Assembly (NCBI GenBank): GCA_030068075.1
Contig: CM057826.1
Span: forward strand, 46,096,558 to 46,160,557
From: Paguma larvata
Taxonomy: Eukaryota > Chordata > Mammalia > Carnivora > Viverridae
DNA: 64,000 nucleotides
Reading direction: 5' to 3'
The notes beneath the pieces are model-generated. The model was not told where the DNA came from, ran no database searches, and saw only the letters and a program-made list of their open reading frames with translations. Below are positions 20,531 through 32,235 of this stretch, in pieces (the stretch's first letter is position 1; each line of letters opens with the position of its first letter). The position numbers and the translations under genes are program-made.

Positions 20531-21719
20531 AGTGGTTCAGCGGGTTATGTTAATCTGGTATTTCCACAGGACATTCGGCTGTTGAAGTCGACTACAATCT
20601 ATCGAATCATAATTAGTTTGTGAGTCCCAGTCTCTTGGTGGGAAAGAAGTGGTATAATCAAGGGCTACAAATTTATAGAAAGCAGAGATGACTGTGAGCT
20701 AGAGCAAAGCTTTCGTAAAGAAATGGTAGTTAAATTCACTTTTCAAGGATTTGAACTAATAGGATTCAGTTGACAGGGATGTATAATTTATGAAGAGGAA
20801 TTCTGCCTTGGAGGAAGAGGTCTAATCTGTGACCATCAGTACATGTCCAGTCTCTTGAGATGAGCCACTAGTTTTAGTCACCAGCACCTATCCCAGGGAC
20901 CTGAAACACTGATGCTTTCTTCAGCCTTGAGACCTCTAATTAATACCAATCTCTTCTTCACTGTATTTCCCCTCTTTGGGGTGCTTGGGAAATTTTAAGA
21001 TGCTCTTCTCCTTGAGACTGTATGGAACTGTCAAGTGTGGCCAGGAAAGGAGAGATTATTTCCCTAATTATACCATTTGGTCATCACTGCTCAGACACCA
21101 GAAAGACAGAATTTCTCATTGAGATCTAGTGCTTATTCTAGTGCTATCTGTAAAACTAAGCAATGGTTAATTTTGTTTTGGAAGCTTTCCCCAAGACCTA
21201 TGTGGGGTTCTACTTGGCTGACCCTGTGTTCCTTGGTCCAGCATCCTGGAGCGCTGGGCCATAGGCAAGGTCTAAACTTTGAATATGCTTTCTCTGCATT
21301 TCTTGTTTTGACGGTTGTTTAAAGTGAAAAAATAGGAAAACTGTCCTTACGCATGCTTGGAGTTTCCAAACTCCCTCTTACAATTCCATGGTTTGTGCTT
21401 AACAAATAGACCAACAAACAAAAGACAAAACCCTTTCTTGAAAGATCAGTTTCCATAAATAAATACCTCTGCTTTCACGAGCCTAAAAATGAAGCATCTG
21501 TCTCATTATTCTAGGGTCTCTTACAACCCTCTTCACTCCCCTGTCCCATACCCTCCATGCACATATACCCACACGCAGACTTCACCACCACAGAAGACAT
21601 AGAAAGCCATTCTTGATTCCACAAGTTGAGTTTTAGCTGTTTGTTTTCTGGACAACAGATGGCAGTTGATAGTCACGCCTTTTTTACTTCTGAAGGTCGC
21701 TTGCATATTTAAAAACTGA
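20531..21719. other. No recognised feature
   Basis: No named repeat. An 81-codon frame (21,077-21,322) has no recognisable domain and no upstream acceptor. The interval 20,680-20,860 is purine-rich and may contain a very old L2 remnant, which I could not confirm. Confidence 0.4.
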
Positions 21720-21933
21720 TTGCCTTAGGGGATGACAGCTAAGGAGAATGGGATTTCTTTTTGGAATGATGAAAATGTTTTAAAAGTGACTATGGTGAGG
21801 TTGTACAATTCTGTAAATACAATAAGTCATTTAATTGGACACTTTAAATCAGTGAATCATATGGTATGTGAATTATATCTCAATATAGCTATTTTAATCA
21901 TATTAAAAACAAAAACAAAAACAAAAACAAAAT
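21720..21933 (+). mobile_element. Old L1 3' end, sense
   Basis: 'gtgaggttgtacaattctgt', 'aatacaataagtcatttaat', 'ggacactttaaatcagtgaa' and 'gtatgtgaattatatctcaa' are the typical L1 3' terminal sequence. It ends in an (AAAAAC)n tail at about 21,905-21,932. Confidence 0.78.
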
Positions 21934-22119
21934 GACCTAGCTATCTAGAACCCTTGACTGTGTGTCTCAGGAGATGCATGGAAACTACTAGAAGGTGTTC
22001 TTTTCCCCAAACCCTGTACTTTGTTTTCTTCCTCACATGTTTTTAAAACTGTGAAACTCTCTAGGCATCCCTTATCCTTTCCCCTAAATCTCATATGTAT
22101 ATACTTGGCCTAGAGAATT

Positions 22120-22410
22120 CTAACTCATCCTTTGGGAAACAATTTAGCATTAGCTATTTCTGTGAAATTTTCCTCGATCAGCTAAATGTGAGTTAAGAGC
22201 CCCTGCCATGTACTCATATCATAAAATTTCCCTACCACAGCCTATTTCATACTTTGCCACAATTGCCTCCTCACTAGACAGTGACCTTTGTAAAAGCAAG
22301 AGTCATTTTCATCGTGTCCCACTATTATATCCTCAGGGCCCAGAACAGTGCCTAGAAGATAGTACAGAGTGGGTGGGTAGATGATGGATGGATGGATGGA
22401 TGGATGACCT
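22120..22410 (+). mobile_element. L2 3' end with GATG tail
   Basis: 'cactagacagtgacctttgt', 'tatcctcagggcccagaaca' and 'gtgcctagaagatagtacag' match the L2 3' end. It is capped by 'gatggatggatggatggatg' at 22,384-22,406, a simple repeat seeded by the L2 terminus. Confidence 0.72.
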
Positions 22411-23239
22411 AACTACTAATATGCAGTTTAGGATTTTACTTTCATGGAATAAGAATTGATGGAGCTACAAATAATATTGTTTTCCCACTTAAGTGAGGAA
22501 AAAGAGGTGAGGATGTTAGTATTCAGATCAGTCATTTTGTTTTTTCAGATTCTTAATTTTTTTGAGTGGTATGTAATGAAGGCTTACTCTAGAGATAGTG
22601 GCTCATCCACATTTGCTATTATAATTGACCTAGCTCTGCTGTCCTGCTGTTCTCCCTGCTTGTTTATAAATTAGAGAACATCTTTCAACTTGGTGGGGGA
22701 GCTGTATACTCATATGGAACAGTAAGATGGCAGTACGTGTAGGACCATTTAGAGACATCGTTGTAGCTCAAATGGGGTGCCCCACATTTTCTTTCAAGGC
22801 ATAACATCACTCACCAACTCACCAGGACAGGACCAAACAGAATGAGAGTTTATTTGCAGGACTGACAATTTTTAAGCAGGCTAGAAGCAGGGATATAACA
22901 TGCTGAAAAAATGAAGAATTCTCTTCATTTCCTTCTGCTTCTTTCCTTCCCATCTGTTCCTTCCCTTATCACACCTACAATGATCTAATGGGGCCACTAA
23001 CTCAGTATCCCAAACTCAACTTCAAAAATATGCCAACTTTCTACCACAATGTATCCCTTGGAAGGTACTTCAGAGGGTACCTGGTCCAACTTGCTACTTA
23101 ATGAAAGAGTGTCTTCCACAGTGTTCTGAACAGATGGTATTCGGTTTGTTCTTTGTGCATCTCTAGTGATGATTACTCATTACTGCAGGAGACAACTGAT
23201 TTCCCTGTTGGATGATAGCATAGAAAGTCCATTTCAGAG
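22411..23239. other. No recognised feature
   Basis: Nothing beyond anonymous AT-rich DNA. A pyrimidine tract lies at 22,918-22,965. The 72-codon frame near 22,456 has no resemblance to a family. Confidence 0.4.
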
Positions 23240-23485
23240 GAACAGAGTCTTAAAGTACACAGGTCTGGAGACACACCAGCCTAGGAGTCATGGCTCTGCT
23301 CTTGACCAGCTGGGTATCCTTGGGAAAGTTACTTAACCTCTCTAGGCCTTATTTTTCTAACTATACAAAAGGGGGCTCAATTATGTCTAACTCATTATGT
23401 TATGAGGATAAAATGAGAAAATATGTGCAAAGCATTCAGTGTGCTGTCTGGCATATAGCAAATATCCAATAAGTAATAGCTAAAA
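23240..23485 (+). mobile_element. MIR SINE, sense, near full length
   Basis: Shows the tRNA-like part ('gtctggagacacaccagcct'), the core ('gaccagctgggtatccttgg', 'gaaagttacttaacctctct') and the 3' part ('gttatgaggataaaatgaga', 'tgctgtctggcatatagcaa', 'tccaataagtaatagct'). Best preserved MIR in the window. Confidence 0.88.
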
Positions 23486-23735
23486 TATCAAACCAAAAAA
23501 ATTCTCAAAAGGTTCTAAGACCAATAGTTGCATATAAGGTTCAAGAACAGAACAAGCTACAGCTACCATGGTCATCAAAGTCATGCCAGTATCTTACTCC
23601 AACATGTATGGCATCCCATGACTATACCTGGATTTAAAATGAAGGACCCTGAACTCATTCTGAATTAAATAAACTTAGGAATGAGAAATTACTAAGCAGA
23701 GACAGCTATGCGTGGGAAATTGGTTGACAGTTTTT

Positions 23736-23784
23736 GAGAGAGAGAGAGAGAGAGAGAGAGAGTGTGTGTGTGTTTGTGTGTGTG
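23736..23784 (+). repeat. (GA)n(GT)n compound microsatellite
   Basis: About 13 GA units switch at 23,761 to a GT array with one 'tttg' interruption. Confidence 0.97.
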
Positions 23785-24724
23785 AATCATAACATAAAAC
23801 GGGCTACTTTATTTTCTTAAGAAAAAGTGGAACAGAAGAATGAAAACTTCTTAAAGGTTCTGTCTGTGCCCCTTGGTCATCTTGCTTACCAAGCTCTGTT
23901 CCTACTATACCAGCTAGTGAGTACCATTACGCAACATAAAATCAAACAATCAGTTTGCTTGAGAGAAAAGTCCATTTCTTTATTAGCAATACCTGCATGC
24001 AGAGTTTAATGACTTCAATTGTGATTTTGGATTTTTTTTTCTTCTATTGCTAAGCTTGAAATTACCTAGCTCATCAAGGTGATAATTGGAATCTCTGCCT
24101 GATCTCTAAAAGCAATTGGCTTCTTCTTCTCAAACAAAAGACCATTGTTCTTGATTTTTCTGAATTATCTTGCATTATAATCAAGAGTTATCCTTGCAAG
24201 TAAGAGGGCCAAGGGTTAAGGCCAGCTCTCAGTTCAGCAAACCAAGAAAGGAATAAGGTTTTGATGAAAGATGAGTTAGCACCAGAACCTGTTTCTTCAA
24301 AGTGGTTATGTGCTACAGTGGACAGAGCTCTTGAGAAATATATGAGAGTACTTCTTCGGTTGCCATATACTTCTCAGCATTTCCCCCAATGGCAGTGATC
24401 TCAGTCAGAGTCACCTACCTAATTTAAAACACATCTTGTGCATGTGGGCTGAATGTAAGGTTGCAATGAAAGGGGCTTCCCAATAACCCAAGAGTGAGGG
24501 CCACAAAGTTTTTTGAAGAACCATGAGGTTATTACTTTCTAGTCATCAACTTTTCATTTTGTTACATCACTGGGTCCAACTGGAAAAACGATTTGGGTCT
24601 GATTCTTTTGGGCGGAGGCATCTTCAAGTTCAGGAACAAGATGAAGCTCTTCTTCCCCCTTCCCCCTTTTGCTTTCTAATGGAAGAAACCCAGGTGTTTT
24701 TTCTTTGAATGAGTTAAGCCAGTT
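23785..24724. other. No recognised feature
   Basis: No repeat or exon recognised. A T-run lies near 24,030. A small frame at 24,523-24,708 reads pyrimidine-rich DNA. Confidence 0.4.
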
Positions 24725-25045
24725 CCTAAAACAATTGTAATGCTGGTTTTATTTCTCCTTAACTATGTCCTTTGGAGCCCATTATTCCCTTACCTGGCAT
24801 ACCTGTAGTTCCACTCCTTGATTGTCTTTAGCAGGATAACTCCTACTTACCCTGAAACATCATCCATTCCTGGACTGCCCCCAGCATCATAGTCTTGGAC
24901 CTTTCGGGAAGCCTGTGCTGTTTCCTTGTAACCTACTTGTTTGCCCACCTGTCCCCAGGAGACTGTGTGCTCCACTTTTGTACCCTCAAGTTCATGGTAC
25001 TTAATAACTTTCTAATAATGGTTTTGTTGAGTACCTCTGATAGCA
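24725..25045 (+). mobile_element. Possible L2 3' region, sense
   Basis: Pyrimidine-rich with 'gcccacctgtccccaggaga', 'ctgtgtgctccacttttgta' and 'tggttttgttgagt' in the right order for an L2 3' region, but without the diagnostic 'cagtgcctggcacatag' tail. Confidence 0.4.
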
Positions 25046-25444
25046 AACTACTCTTATTGAGGTAATTTTTTTTCACTCGACACATATTTATTGAGCTATT
25101 ATGCCTAAGTAATAGAAAATTATAAGGGAATGAGGTTTTTCAAAATCAGGACTGAGAACAAGTTATATTTTAAAAATATCCTAAGAAATATCTTAAATTG
25201 TACCTATAGTACATGGTTGTATATATTCAGACCTGTGCAATAATTCTAATGCACTCAAAGATTTGATATCCACTGAGTAAAAAGAAGGAACAAAAGGCTA
25301 TCTATATGCACAAATCTAGACAGCCAACTATTCAGCATTTTTAAGTAACTATTAAATTCCTAACGTGAATCAGTGAGTGACTATAATGTTTATGCTCACC
25401 TGAGGGTTATTTTTTTAATGTTAAGTCTCTATAGTCTTAATACA
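25046..25444. other. AT-rich DNA with one possible L2 scrap
   Basis: 'cgacacatatttattgagct' near 25,079 looks like the first bases of an antisense L2 end. The rest is anonymous. Confidence 0.35.
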
Positions 25445-25545
25445 TATAAGGATATTTAAGAATTAAATGATACCATGATTATAAAAACACATAGAATAGG
25501 TCCTAGTACCACATGAATGCGCAATAAATGTTTGCTTAACTTAAA
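25445..25545 (+). mobile_element. MIR 3' end, sense
   Basis: 'agaattaaatgataccatga', 'taggtcctagtaccacatga' and 'atgcgcaataaatgtttgct' match the MIR 3' segment. The upstream core is absent. Confidence 0.62.
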
Positions 25546-25709
25546 ACTTACTTGATTGGAACTGTTTGGGGAAGTTATACAAAAGAAGGTAGCCATTTGC
25601 TTCTTGGTCATTCTTACTCTGGCTTCACTGGTTGCCACTATTAGTCCTGGGCCTCAGCACCCTGGAGCCCAAGAAGCAGAGAGTTTGGCTCCATTCACAA
25701 TGTTTATGT

Positions 25710-26085
25710 TGGATGCATGAATCTTGTGACCGCACTGCATGTAACCATGCTTTGTGCCAGCCATGGAGGGAAGATAGGTGGGTGAGGCAGATGTATCTCT
25801 GGCCTTGGCAAACTCTAGGTCATGTATGGAAGACGTAAGTTGAATAAATACTTAACAAGGAGTATCTTTTTATGGAAAATGGAAGTCAGATGGCAGAGAA
25901 CCCTCTTACAATCTAGTGTCTGTAATTGAAGATTTCCTTGAGGAAGTACCATCAAGATCATTGGTAATTAGCCAAGGCACAGTGGGAGGCAGATTTTAGT
26001 AGGGAAGTGGTGGAAGATCTAGAGAAGACAGGGAGCATGAAGAAATGAAAAAGTCCAGTCTGGTTGGAATGTTGAAGGTGGACTC
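25710..26085 (-). mobile_element. L2, antisense
   Basis: 'ctggccttggcaaactctag', 'caatctagtgtctg', 'tgaagatttccttgaggaag', 'gaagacagggagcatgaaga' and 'ccagtctggttggaatg' keep the order of antisense L2 (tail to ORF2 3' region). Confidence 0.55.
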
Positions 26086-26384
26086 CCCCACCCTGTCATG
26101 AGTGCGTTACTAAACCCCATCCTTGGTTAATCTAATGATCTTCCTACCTTTTGTATTCACTGAAACAGCAGAAAATAGATAGAGAAAAATATACAGTCAT
26201 AGTAATCAGTCTTTCTCTAAGGTCGTGAGCCCTAACCTCAAGAGGATTGTAAGTACAGTCCAGAAATCCTCCAACTAGTCTTCAGTCCATTCCCTGTCAT
26301 AGTCCCCTAGAGAATTACTTCATATGTCTTTTTCTCCAAACCTTCAACATACACCTCTCTATATCTCACTCTTTTCTGATATTT

Positions 26385-26828
26385 TTGTTTCCTTTTTCCT
26401 GGGAAAAAAATAGCAGCAATAAAAGAACTTCCACACATTCCGTCCACATCTGCCTGTGTATATTATCTACCCTCCTTCATTTCCAGGATAAACTGGCTGT
26501 GCTTCTCTCCAAACATCCCCTCCACTCCTGTAGGACATCCCATTTCCCTTGTACCATTTCAGAGATATTAACCCAACAGTTGGTCACCATCTCCTCATTT
26601 TCAACTTTATACTCTCATATCCTAGCAACGAAAAACAAAAGAAAAAGAAACCTTCCCTTAACTTTCATATTACTCCTGAATACCACCCTATTTCCCCCCC
26701 CTATAGGAAAACTCCTTGAGAGCATTGTCTCTACTCTCTGTCTTTATTTCGTTCCCTCTCATTTTTTCTTGATTCACAATAGTGGGTTCTCTCAACCACT
26801 CCAGAGCAGTTTCCACATGCATCACTGA
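26385..26828 (+). pseudogene. Fossil L2 ORF2 reverse-transcriptase fragment (147 codons)
   Basis: An open stretch inside the L2 copy. Its C-terminal third, GKLLESIVSTLCLYFVPSH then HNSGFSQPLQSSF, lines up with the L2/CR1 RT segment that normally reads like KLLERVVYTR...HFLSSH...LQSGFRP. This segment lies upstream of the polymerase catalytic aspartates. The N-terminal part is out of register. Frame openness reflects a T/C-rich strand as much as ancestry. It is not a functional gene. Confidence 0.62.
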
Positions 26829-27125
26829 CCATCAACAGAGGTGGCTTTGCTTTGAAACTAGTAAAGCTTATGCTTCAGTGATCCTCATTTCCACAAGACC
26901 TTTTGAGGTGCTGTACTAGGTCCTGAGAGCTAAAGCCCTATACATAATTCCAAGAGTCTCAAAATTCTATATGCTTTGGATCCACCCCTCACTTCCACAT
27001 TGCCATATTAATGGTCAATGCCTTTAGTCCTTTTCTTACTAAATCGGTCAGCAGCATGTGACATGGTATGGCTCCCTCATTCTTAAAGATTTCCTTGCTT
27101 CAGGTGCTCCTTCTATAGGTTCCCC

Positions 27126-27413
27126 TTGTGTTTTGCTGGTCTCTTCTTCTCAGGATCTTTGGCTCTTTCTCCTCATCTCCCTATTCCCCAGGACTCAACC
27201 CAGGACATTACCTACATTCATTCCCATGATGGTTTCATCCAGTTTCATGGTTTTAAATGTTATCTCTATTCTGACAGCCTCAATTATTTACCTCTAGTCC
27301 AGACATTTCCCCTAACCTCCAAATTTTGTGCCTCAGTAGTTACTTGCTTTCCCTGTTGGGTGTCTGATAGATATCTCCAATGCCAACTTTCAACTTCAGA
27401 TTTTTTCCACTAA
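27126..27413 (+). pseudogene. Fossil L2 ORF2 fragment around the polymerase motif (95 codons)
   Basis: Within the same L2, 300 bp further on. The residues HSHDGFIQFHGFKCYLYSDS correspond to the L2 RT region ending in the catalytic YADD box, here decayed to YSDS, so the active-site aspartate pair is broken. SPLV-like residues follow. It lies in a different frame from the upstream fragment, confirming intervening frameshifts. Confidence 0.62.
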
Positions 27414-27631
27414 CATGAACTCTTATGGTCTGTCCTGTCTCAGTAAGTAGAAATTCCATTCTTCCAGTTGCTTGAGCCACAAGCAAAATTTCTTTTGTTC
27501 ATGCTTTACATACAGTTTACCAGAAAAATCCTGTTGGTTCTCTTAAAAATAACGTCCAGCATGTAACCAGCACCCATCATTTTTACCACTGCTCCTGCCT
27601 CATGCCGCCTTTATCTCCTGCCTGGATTATT

Positions 27632-27844
27632 TGTTAATGTTTATTTATTTTTGAGAGAGAGAGATAATGAGCTGAGGTGGGGCAGAGAGAGAAAGAGAGA
27701 AGAGAATCCCAAGCAGACTCCACACTGCCAGCACAGATCCCAACACAGGGCTCAAACTCACAACTCAACAAACCATGCAACCATGACCTGAGCTGAAACC
27801 GAGAGTCAGATCCTTAATCTACTGAGTCACCCAGTCGCCCCTTT
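27632..27844 (-). mobile_element. CAN-SINE, antisense, inside L2
   Basis: Reverse-complement SINE: 'aatgtttatttatttttgag', GA-rich tract, 'caaccatgacctgagctgaa' and 'gagtcacccagtcgccc'. Target duplication 'cctggattatt' at 27,621-27,631 and 27,845-27,855, 11 of 11. Body substitutions are numerous, so it is older than the 10,641 copy although its duplication is intact. Confidence 0.95.
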
Positions 27845-27965
27845 CCTGGATTATTATAATATTCAGGTAACTCATCGTCTTGCTTTATACAATTGACTGT
27901 CTATATTTTCAGCATTTCAGTCAAAGTCAGATCATATCCCTTCTTTGCCCAAAATCATCTAATTA

Positions 27966-29889
27966 AGGTGAGGCAGGGTACCCAGGGAAGACCAGCTAGT
28001 GAAATGGCCCACTAATGATTTTAAGGAGGTAGGTAACCTCTGAGGGGATTTAAAAGGGTACTTGACCCAGATTTCCATTTTAAAATGTTGTACTGATAAT
28101 GCATTCAGTCACAGGATTTCTAGTATCCTCTAGAATTTGAGAAGTTAGAGATATGCAGTAACTAATATTGTCATTACGTTTACAAAGAAAGCTAAAAGTG
28201 AAGCTTTGCATGTGTTGGCTATGTTCGTTTTTTAAATAAGGTGTTAAATAGATTCACTCTCTCCCAATTATTTTACAAAATGTAAAATCAAACAAAAAAT
28301 TCACATAGGTGAATAGAAATTCATAGAACCAATTCAGCCTTTTCTGTCTCTTTTTTTTTTTTTTATTTTAGATTAAGGTTTTTCCTGTGATTTGAGTCTC
28401 AGAAACTTAGTGATCTTGTGCCCTCTGTTTGGCTTACTTATGAACAAGGCATATTCAGGTAAAGGTCTTCTCCGTTGAAATCACCTGATTCTTCTCTGGC
28501 CCAGGATGCACTTATGTTGGATGTTACAGAATATTATGAATAGGAAAATGTGGACTTACACTTCAACTCTTGTTTAAAACAGTGTTTAAGGTCTAGATAA
28601 CTAAAATTTACTTTATTCAAGCCAGTGGGTCCTCTGCCTGGGTTAATTGTCCACTCCTAAAGGTACAGACCTGTATTTCCAGTCCTCTTAACAACTCATT
28701 TCTTAGCAAAATCGCTTTTTCTCCATGAACTCTTTTACCCTTTTATCATAAATTCTACATAGGTATCAAGTTAACATTCCAGCAAAAATGTGGTTATCTT
28801 CTCTTCCTAAGTCCTCCCCAGACAAATTCAGGGAGAAATGTATTGAAACACAACCTAGTGAAATCATACCCAAGAAAGTCTAACTTCCTTTGGAAAATTA
28901 TTGTCAATAAAAAATCAACATGTTTTTTGCTTTTTATTCTTCAGGATGAGTCAGAGTCAAATTGGCTTTGTATACCTTCCCTTTCTGAGATAGGAAAAGT
29001 TCTATTTGAGAGGAAGTTAAATATCTACAATTTAAGAAATTCCTACTTTAATCTTTTAATTTAGGTTTTCTTTTATTTCTGCTACTATTGGTGAGAGGCA
29101 ATTCTCATGGGTCTCCTGTGTTGCTATATAGCTTGTGTTTAGCTTTTGATTCCAAACTCTCTTCTCAAGAAAGTTCATAAGGTGAAAGAATAGCTTTAGG
29201 AAATAGATAACATCTCTTCCAGAGCAGAGAGCAGCCATACTTACTCTCCAGTATAATAACTATATCTCTCTCCAGAGCAAAGCACAGGCAAATTATTGCC
29301 CATTAAAAAAGATTTGGGTTCCCTAAGCTCAGAGTTCCCCTCCTGTAACATAAACCACTGCATTTGCAGACATCCATCTCAGCCCATCTATATTGCCCCA
29401 CACCCATTGGATTTGGTGTAAGGAAAATTGACAATGGCATAATGATGCTTATGCTGCTTTCTGTTCCATGAGTAAGAGAGTCTTTGTCTCTGATCTAAGA
29501 ATCTCAGGTCTTCCATGAAACTGTAGCAGGCTATCTTATTAGCTTGCAATTAGGGTGAAATCTCAGATTATAGTTATTGACAATTGTGGAAAAGATAATT
29601 TTAAATATTTTTAAAAAGGAAAAATACTGCTTTAAAATCTATAGTGGGTGGTTCTGGAACATGAAACATATGTCTCTAAGTTTACCCAGACTTCTTTGTT
29701 TTATTTTATTCAAGCTGTCTCTTCTTTCTGGAATTTCCTGCCTTCTCTATATTTATACAAGGCATTCAACAGCTGGCCTTTGGGAAGTTTTGTGAATAGG
29801 ATTACTTCTTAATATATATTTAATAAGCCAATGGCTTATACTACAACTTTGATAGCATTGTTTACTATGCTGGGCATCGATTTTTAATA
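27966..29889. other. Long stretch without recognised features
   Basis: Nearly 2 kb with no repeat I can name apart from a T-run at 28,350-28,366. A polypyrimidine tract plus AG near 28,944 precedes a short open frame, but the frame has no recognisable protein signature. Confidence 0.4.
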
Positions 29890-30050
29890 AGGAATATTAA
29901 TGTATTCCTTTGTTCATCCATTTATTACATACCTAATTTGTGCCAGGTGCAGCACTGGATCTTGAGGATACAGAAATTGGGAATTCTCGGTACTATAAAT
30001 GAATTAAATGAAGGATTAAATGAATATAAAATAATGAGGTAAAGATGAGA
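29890..30050 (-). mobile_element. L2 3' end, antisense
   Basis: 'tgttcatccatttattacat', 'acctaatttgtgccaggtgc' and 'cactggatcttgaggataca' are the reverse complement of the L2 tail. Confidence 0.68.
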
Positions 30051-30322
30051 CAGTATCCATACCAGTATGGATTTTATTCTTCCACCATAAATGTTTCACA
30101 GAAAGCAAGGTCTCCACAAACTATGGCTTTGTACTGCTTTTATGATTTACACAGAATGATATGGGTGCCCTGTGATTCTGATCCACCATCCCTTCTTGGA
30201 TCATTATCACATACAGAGAGGGGAATGAACTATGTCTTACCAGAAGGACAAATGTATTGGTAAGAACTTTAGTTGCAAGTGAAACTAACTCAAATAGACT
30301 TTTAAAAGAAGGGGGTGGGGGA

Positions 30323-30548
30323 GTGGCGCCTGGGTGGCTCAGTTGCTTAAGCGGCCAACTTCTGCTCAGGTCATGATCTCACGGTCTGTGAGTTCAAGCC
30401 CCGCGTCGAGCTCTGTGCTGGCGGCTCAGAGCCTGGAGCCTGCTTCAGATTCTGTGTCTCCCTCTCTCTCTGCCCTTCCCCTGCTCATACTCTGTCTCTA
30501 TGTCTCTCAAAAATAAATAAACGTTAAAAAAAATTAAAAAAAAAAAAG
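30323..30548 (+). mobile_element. CAN-SINE, first of a tandem pair
   Basis: Feliform CAN-SINE very close to the presumed consensus: 'ggcgcctgggtggctcag', 'ggtcatgatctcacggtctg', 'gagttcaagccccgcgtcga', CT-rich segment, 'caaaaataaataaacgttaa' and an A-rich tail. CpGs retained in the body suggest a fairly young copy. No clean target duplication because the second SINE lies 9 bp downstream. Confidence 0.96.
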
Positions 30549-30557
30549 AATGGTGAG

Positions 30558-30785
30558 GGTGCCTGGGTGGCTTAGTTAATTAAGCATCCAACTTTGACTC
30601 CGGTCATGATCTTGTGGTTTGTGAGTTTGAGCCATGCATGGGGCTCTCTGCTATCAGCACAGAGCCTGATTTGAATCCTCTGTCTCCCTCTCTCTCCATT
30701 GCTCCCCTACTCGTCCTCTCTCTCTCTCTCTCAAAAATAAATAAACATTGAAATTCAATTTATCTTCTGAAAAAATAATAAAAGG
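30558..30785 (+). mobile_element. CAN-SINE, second of a tandem pair
   Basis: 'gggtgcctgggtggcttagt', 'cggtcatgatcttgtggttt', 'gtgagtttgagccatgcatg', CT-rich tract and 'caaaaataaataaacattg'. More diverged than its neighbour. Target duplication 'atggtgag' at 30,550-30,557 and 30,786-30,793. A roughly 30-bp AT-rich stretch separates the canonical tail from the right duplication. Confidence 0.95.
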
Positions 30786-31220
30786 ATGGTGAGGTGAAGG
30801 GGGGTAGTAGTGATTGGCTCACATAACTGAAAATTCCAGAGAGTAATATGCTTCAGGCATATTTTTGGATCCAGGCACCCAAATGAGGTAACCAACACTC
30901 CACTTTACTCTTTCCATTTTTGAGCTATTTTTCCCTTATGTGAGTTCCATTCTCAGGAATGATCTCCTGTGGTTCTGTCAAAATGCCTCCCAGGCTTCCA
31001 TCCCAGCCTTTCATTCACTCCAGAAGAAGAAAAAAAATAATCTTTTCTCAACAGTTCTAATAAAAATCATGGAATTAAACTCCAGCAGCCTGACTTGGAC
31101 CACATGCTTATTCCTGAACCAATGATGACTGGCCAAGAGTGTACAGTACTCAGATTGGCTAGGTATGGATCATGTGACTCTTTCTGTTGGAGGTAAAGGT
31201 ATAGCCATCTAAATCTTGTC

Positions 31221-31985
31221 GTCTGAATATATGTAAGGGGTGGATACTCAAAGAATTTCTAGTCACTATACCTAGATGAAAGGAGGCACACAAAAACAAC
31301 AAATGTCTGTTGTCTACCTAAAGGTCTTTTTTTTTCCTTTAAAAATCAAATATAGAAACCGTAACTCTTTCTTGAAATCACCAAATATTTACAATAGAAA
31401 AGTAGGTTACTCAAGTTTGTTAGCAAAGCAGGTATCAATTAAACAATGATTGACAAAATAAAGAACAGTATCTTCAAGCTTAGATTGCTATAAATGTTAG
31501 TCTAAATTGCATAACATCATTCAAATACAGTGGAAGCTAGCTGCACATTTCCCCACATTTTATTTATTTAAATTTTAACACAGCTAACAATACTTCTAGG
31601 ATGCGTATGTGGTTACCCTTCAGGTATCACCATTCACCTGGTGGTAGCTTACCTAGGTTAAAAAAGTTCTGAAGTACTAGCCTCAAAATCACATCAGCTA
31701 CTTTCTCTCTGTTAATATCAACCCAAAGAACCAAATCTGAAAGTTTGAGATGATTGGAAGAAAATAAATGACATTTTAGTTCTTTCTTGAAGATCTTTAA
31801 TTTATAATAATCCATGCATAGTAAGGAATCAGCAAACTTTTATTAAAAACTTTGACCTATCACATGCTGTTGTAGGCATCCTTAATATGATAGTCAATCA
31901 AAGTAGGGACTTCTTTTTTCACAAGTTAAAGTGCTAACTTATAAATCAAGCCATCTTCTTCCTACAATAATTTTATAGGTATGTT
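31221..31985. other. No recognised feature
   Basis: AT-rich, no repeat or exon identified. T-run near 31,328. A 62-codon minus frame at 31,627-31,815 has no family resemblance. Confidence 0.4.
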
Positions 31986-31989
31986 GCTA

Positions 31990-32235
31990 AAAAAATGTAT
32001 TATTTTTTAAAATATTTGCTACCCTTCCCTGGAGGAGATTTGCACTGCCTTGCCTGTGTCAGGAATCACATGATTTGCTTTGACCAATGAAGTATGAATA
32101 AACGTTAAGAGCTATTGCTTGGTTTTGCCACTTTCTCTCTTCCTTTCTGCCATGATATCAGCACATCATTTTTGTGAGCCGTTAAAATTCTGGGTTCTTG
32201 TTACTGCAGCATACCTTAACCTAAACCCAATGAAA
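31990..32235 (+). mobile_element. Old retroelement-like tail, family unresolved
   Basis: 'tttgaccaatgaagtatgaa', 'gccactttctctcttccttt', 'tgtgagccgttaaaattctg' and 'gttcttgttactgcagcata' then 'ccttaacctaaaccc' resemble the 3' part of old dispersed repeats ending 'ttactgcagcataacctaac'. Family not assigned. Confidence 0.4.

Larger units (their letters stand above)
26270..27965 (+). mobile_element. L2 element, sense, about 1.7 kb with RT remnant
   Basis: The longest sense L2 here. In order: the region upstream of the reverse-transcriptase core ('ctggctgtgcttctctccaa'), 'ggaaaactccttgagagcat', 'tttcatggttttaaatgtta', 'attccattcttccagttgct' and 'cctgcctggattat', then the 3' continuation after a CAN-SINE at 27,632-27,844 ('gtcaaagtcagatcatatcc'). 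The 3' tail itself is missing. It must be old: L2 predates placental radiation, and the inserted SINE is carnivoran. Confidence 0.82.
30250..31220 (+). mobile_element. Old dispersed repeat interrupted by two SINEs, family unresolved
   Basis: The left part 'ttagttgcaagtgaaactaa' and 'ctcaaatagacttttaaaag' is followed, after the SINEs, by 'gtgattggctcacataactg', 'aaaattccagagagtaatat', 'ggatccaggcacccaaatga', 'gacttggaccacatgcttat', 'tcctgaaccaatgatgac' and 'cagattggctaggtatggat'. I recognise this order as a dispersed mammalian repeat but cannot name its class. Confidence 0.5.

Noticed and set aside
28920..29060. Polypyrimidine tract plus AG at about 28,944 as an exon acceptor
   Set aside because: The following frame has no recognisable protein sequence, and no matching donor or partner exon was found.
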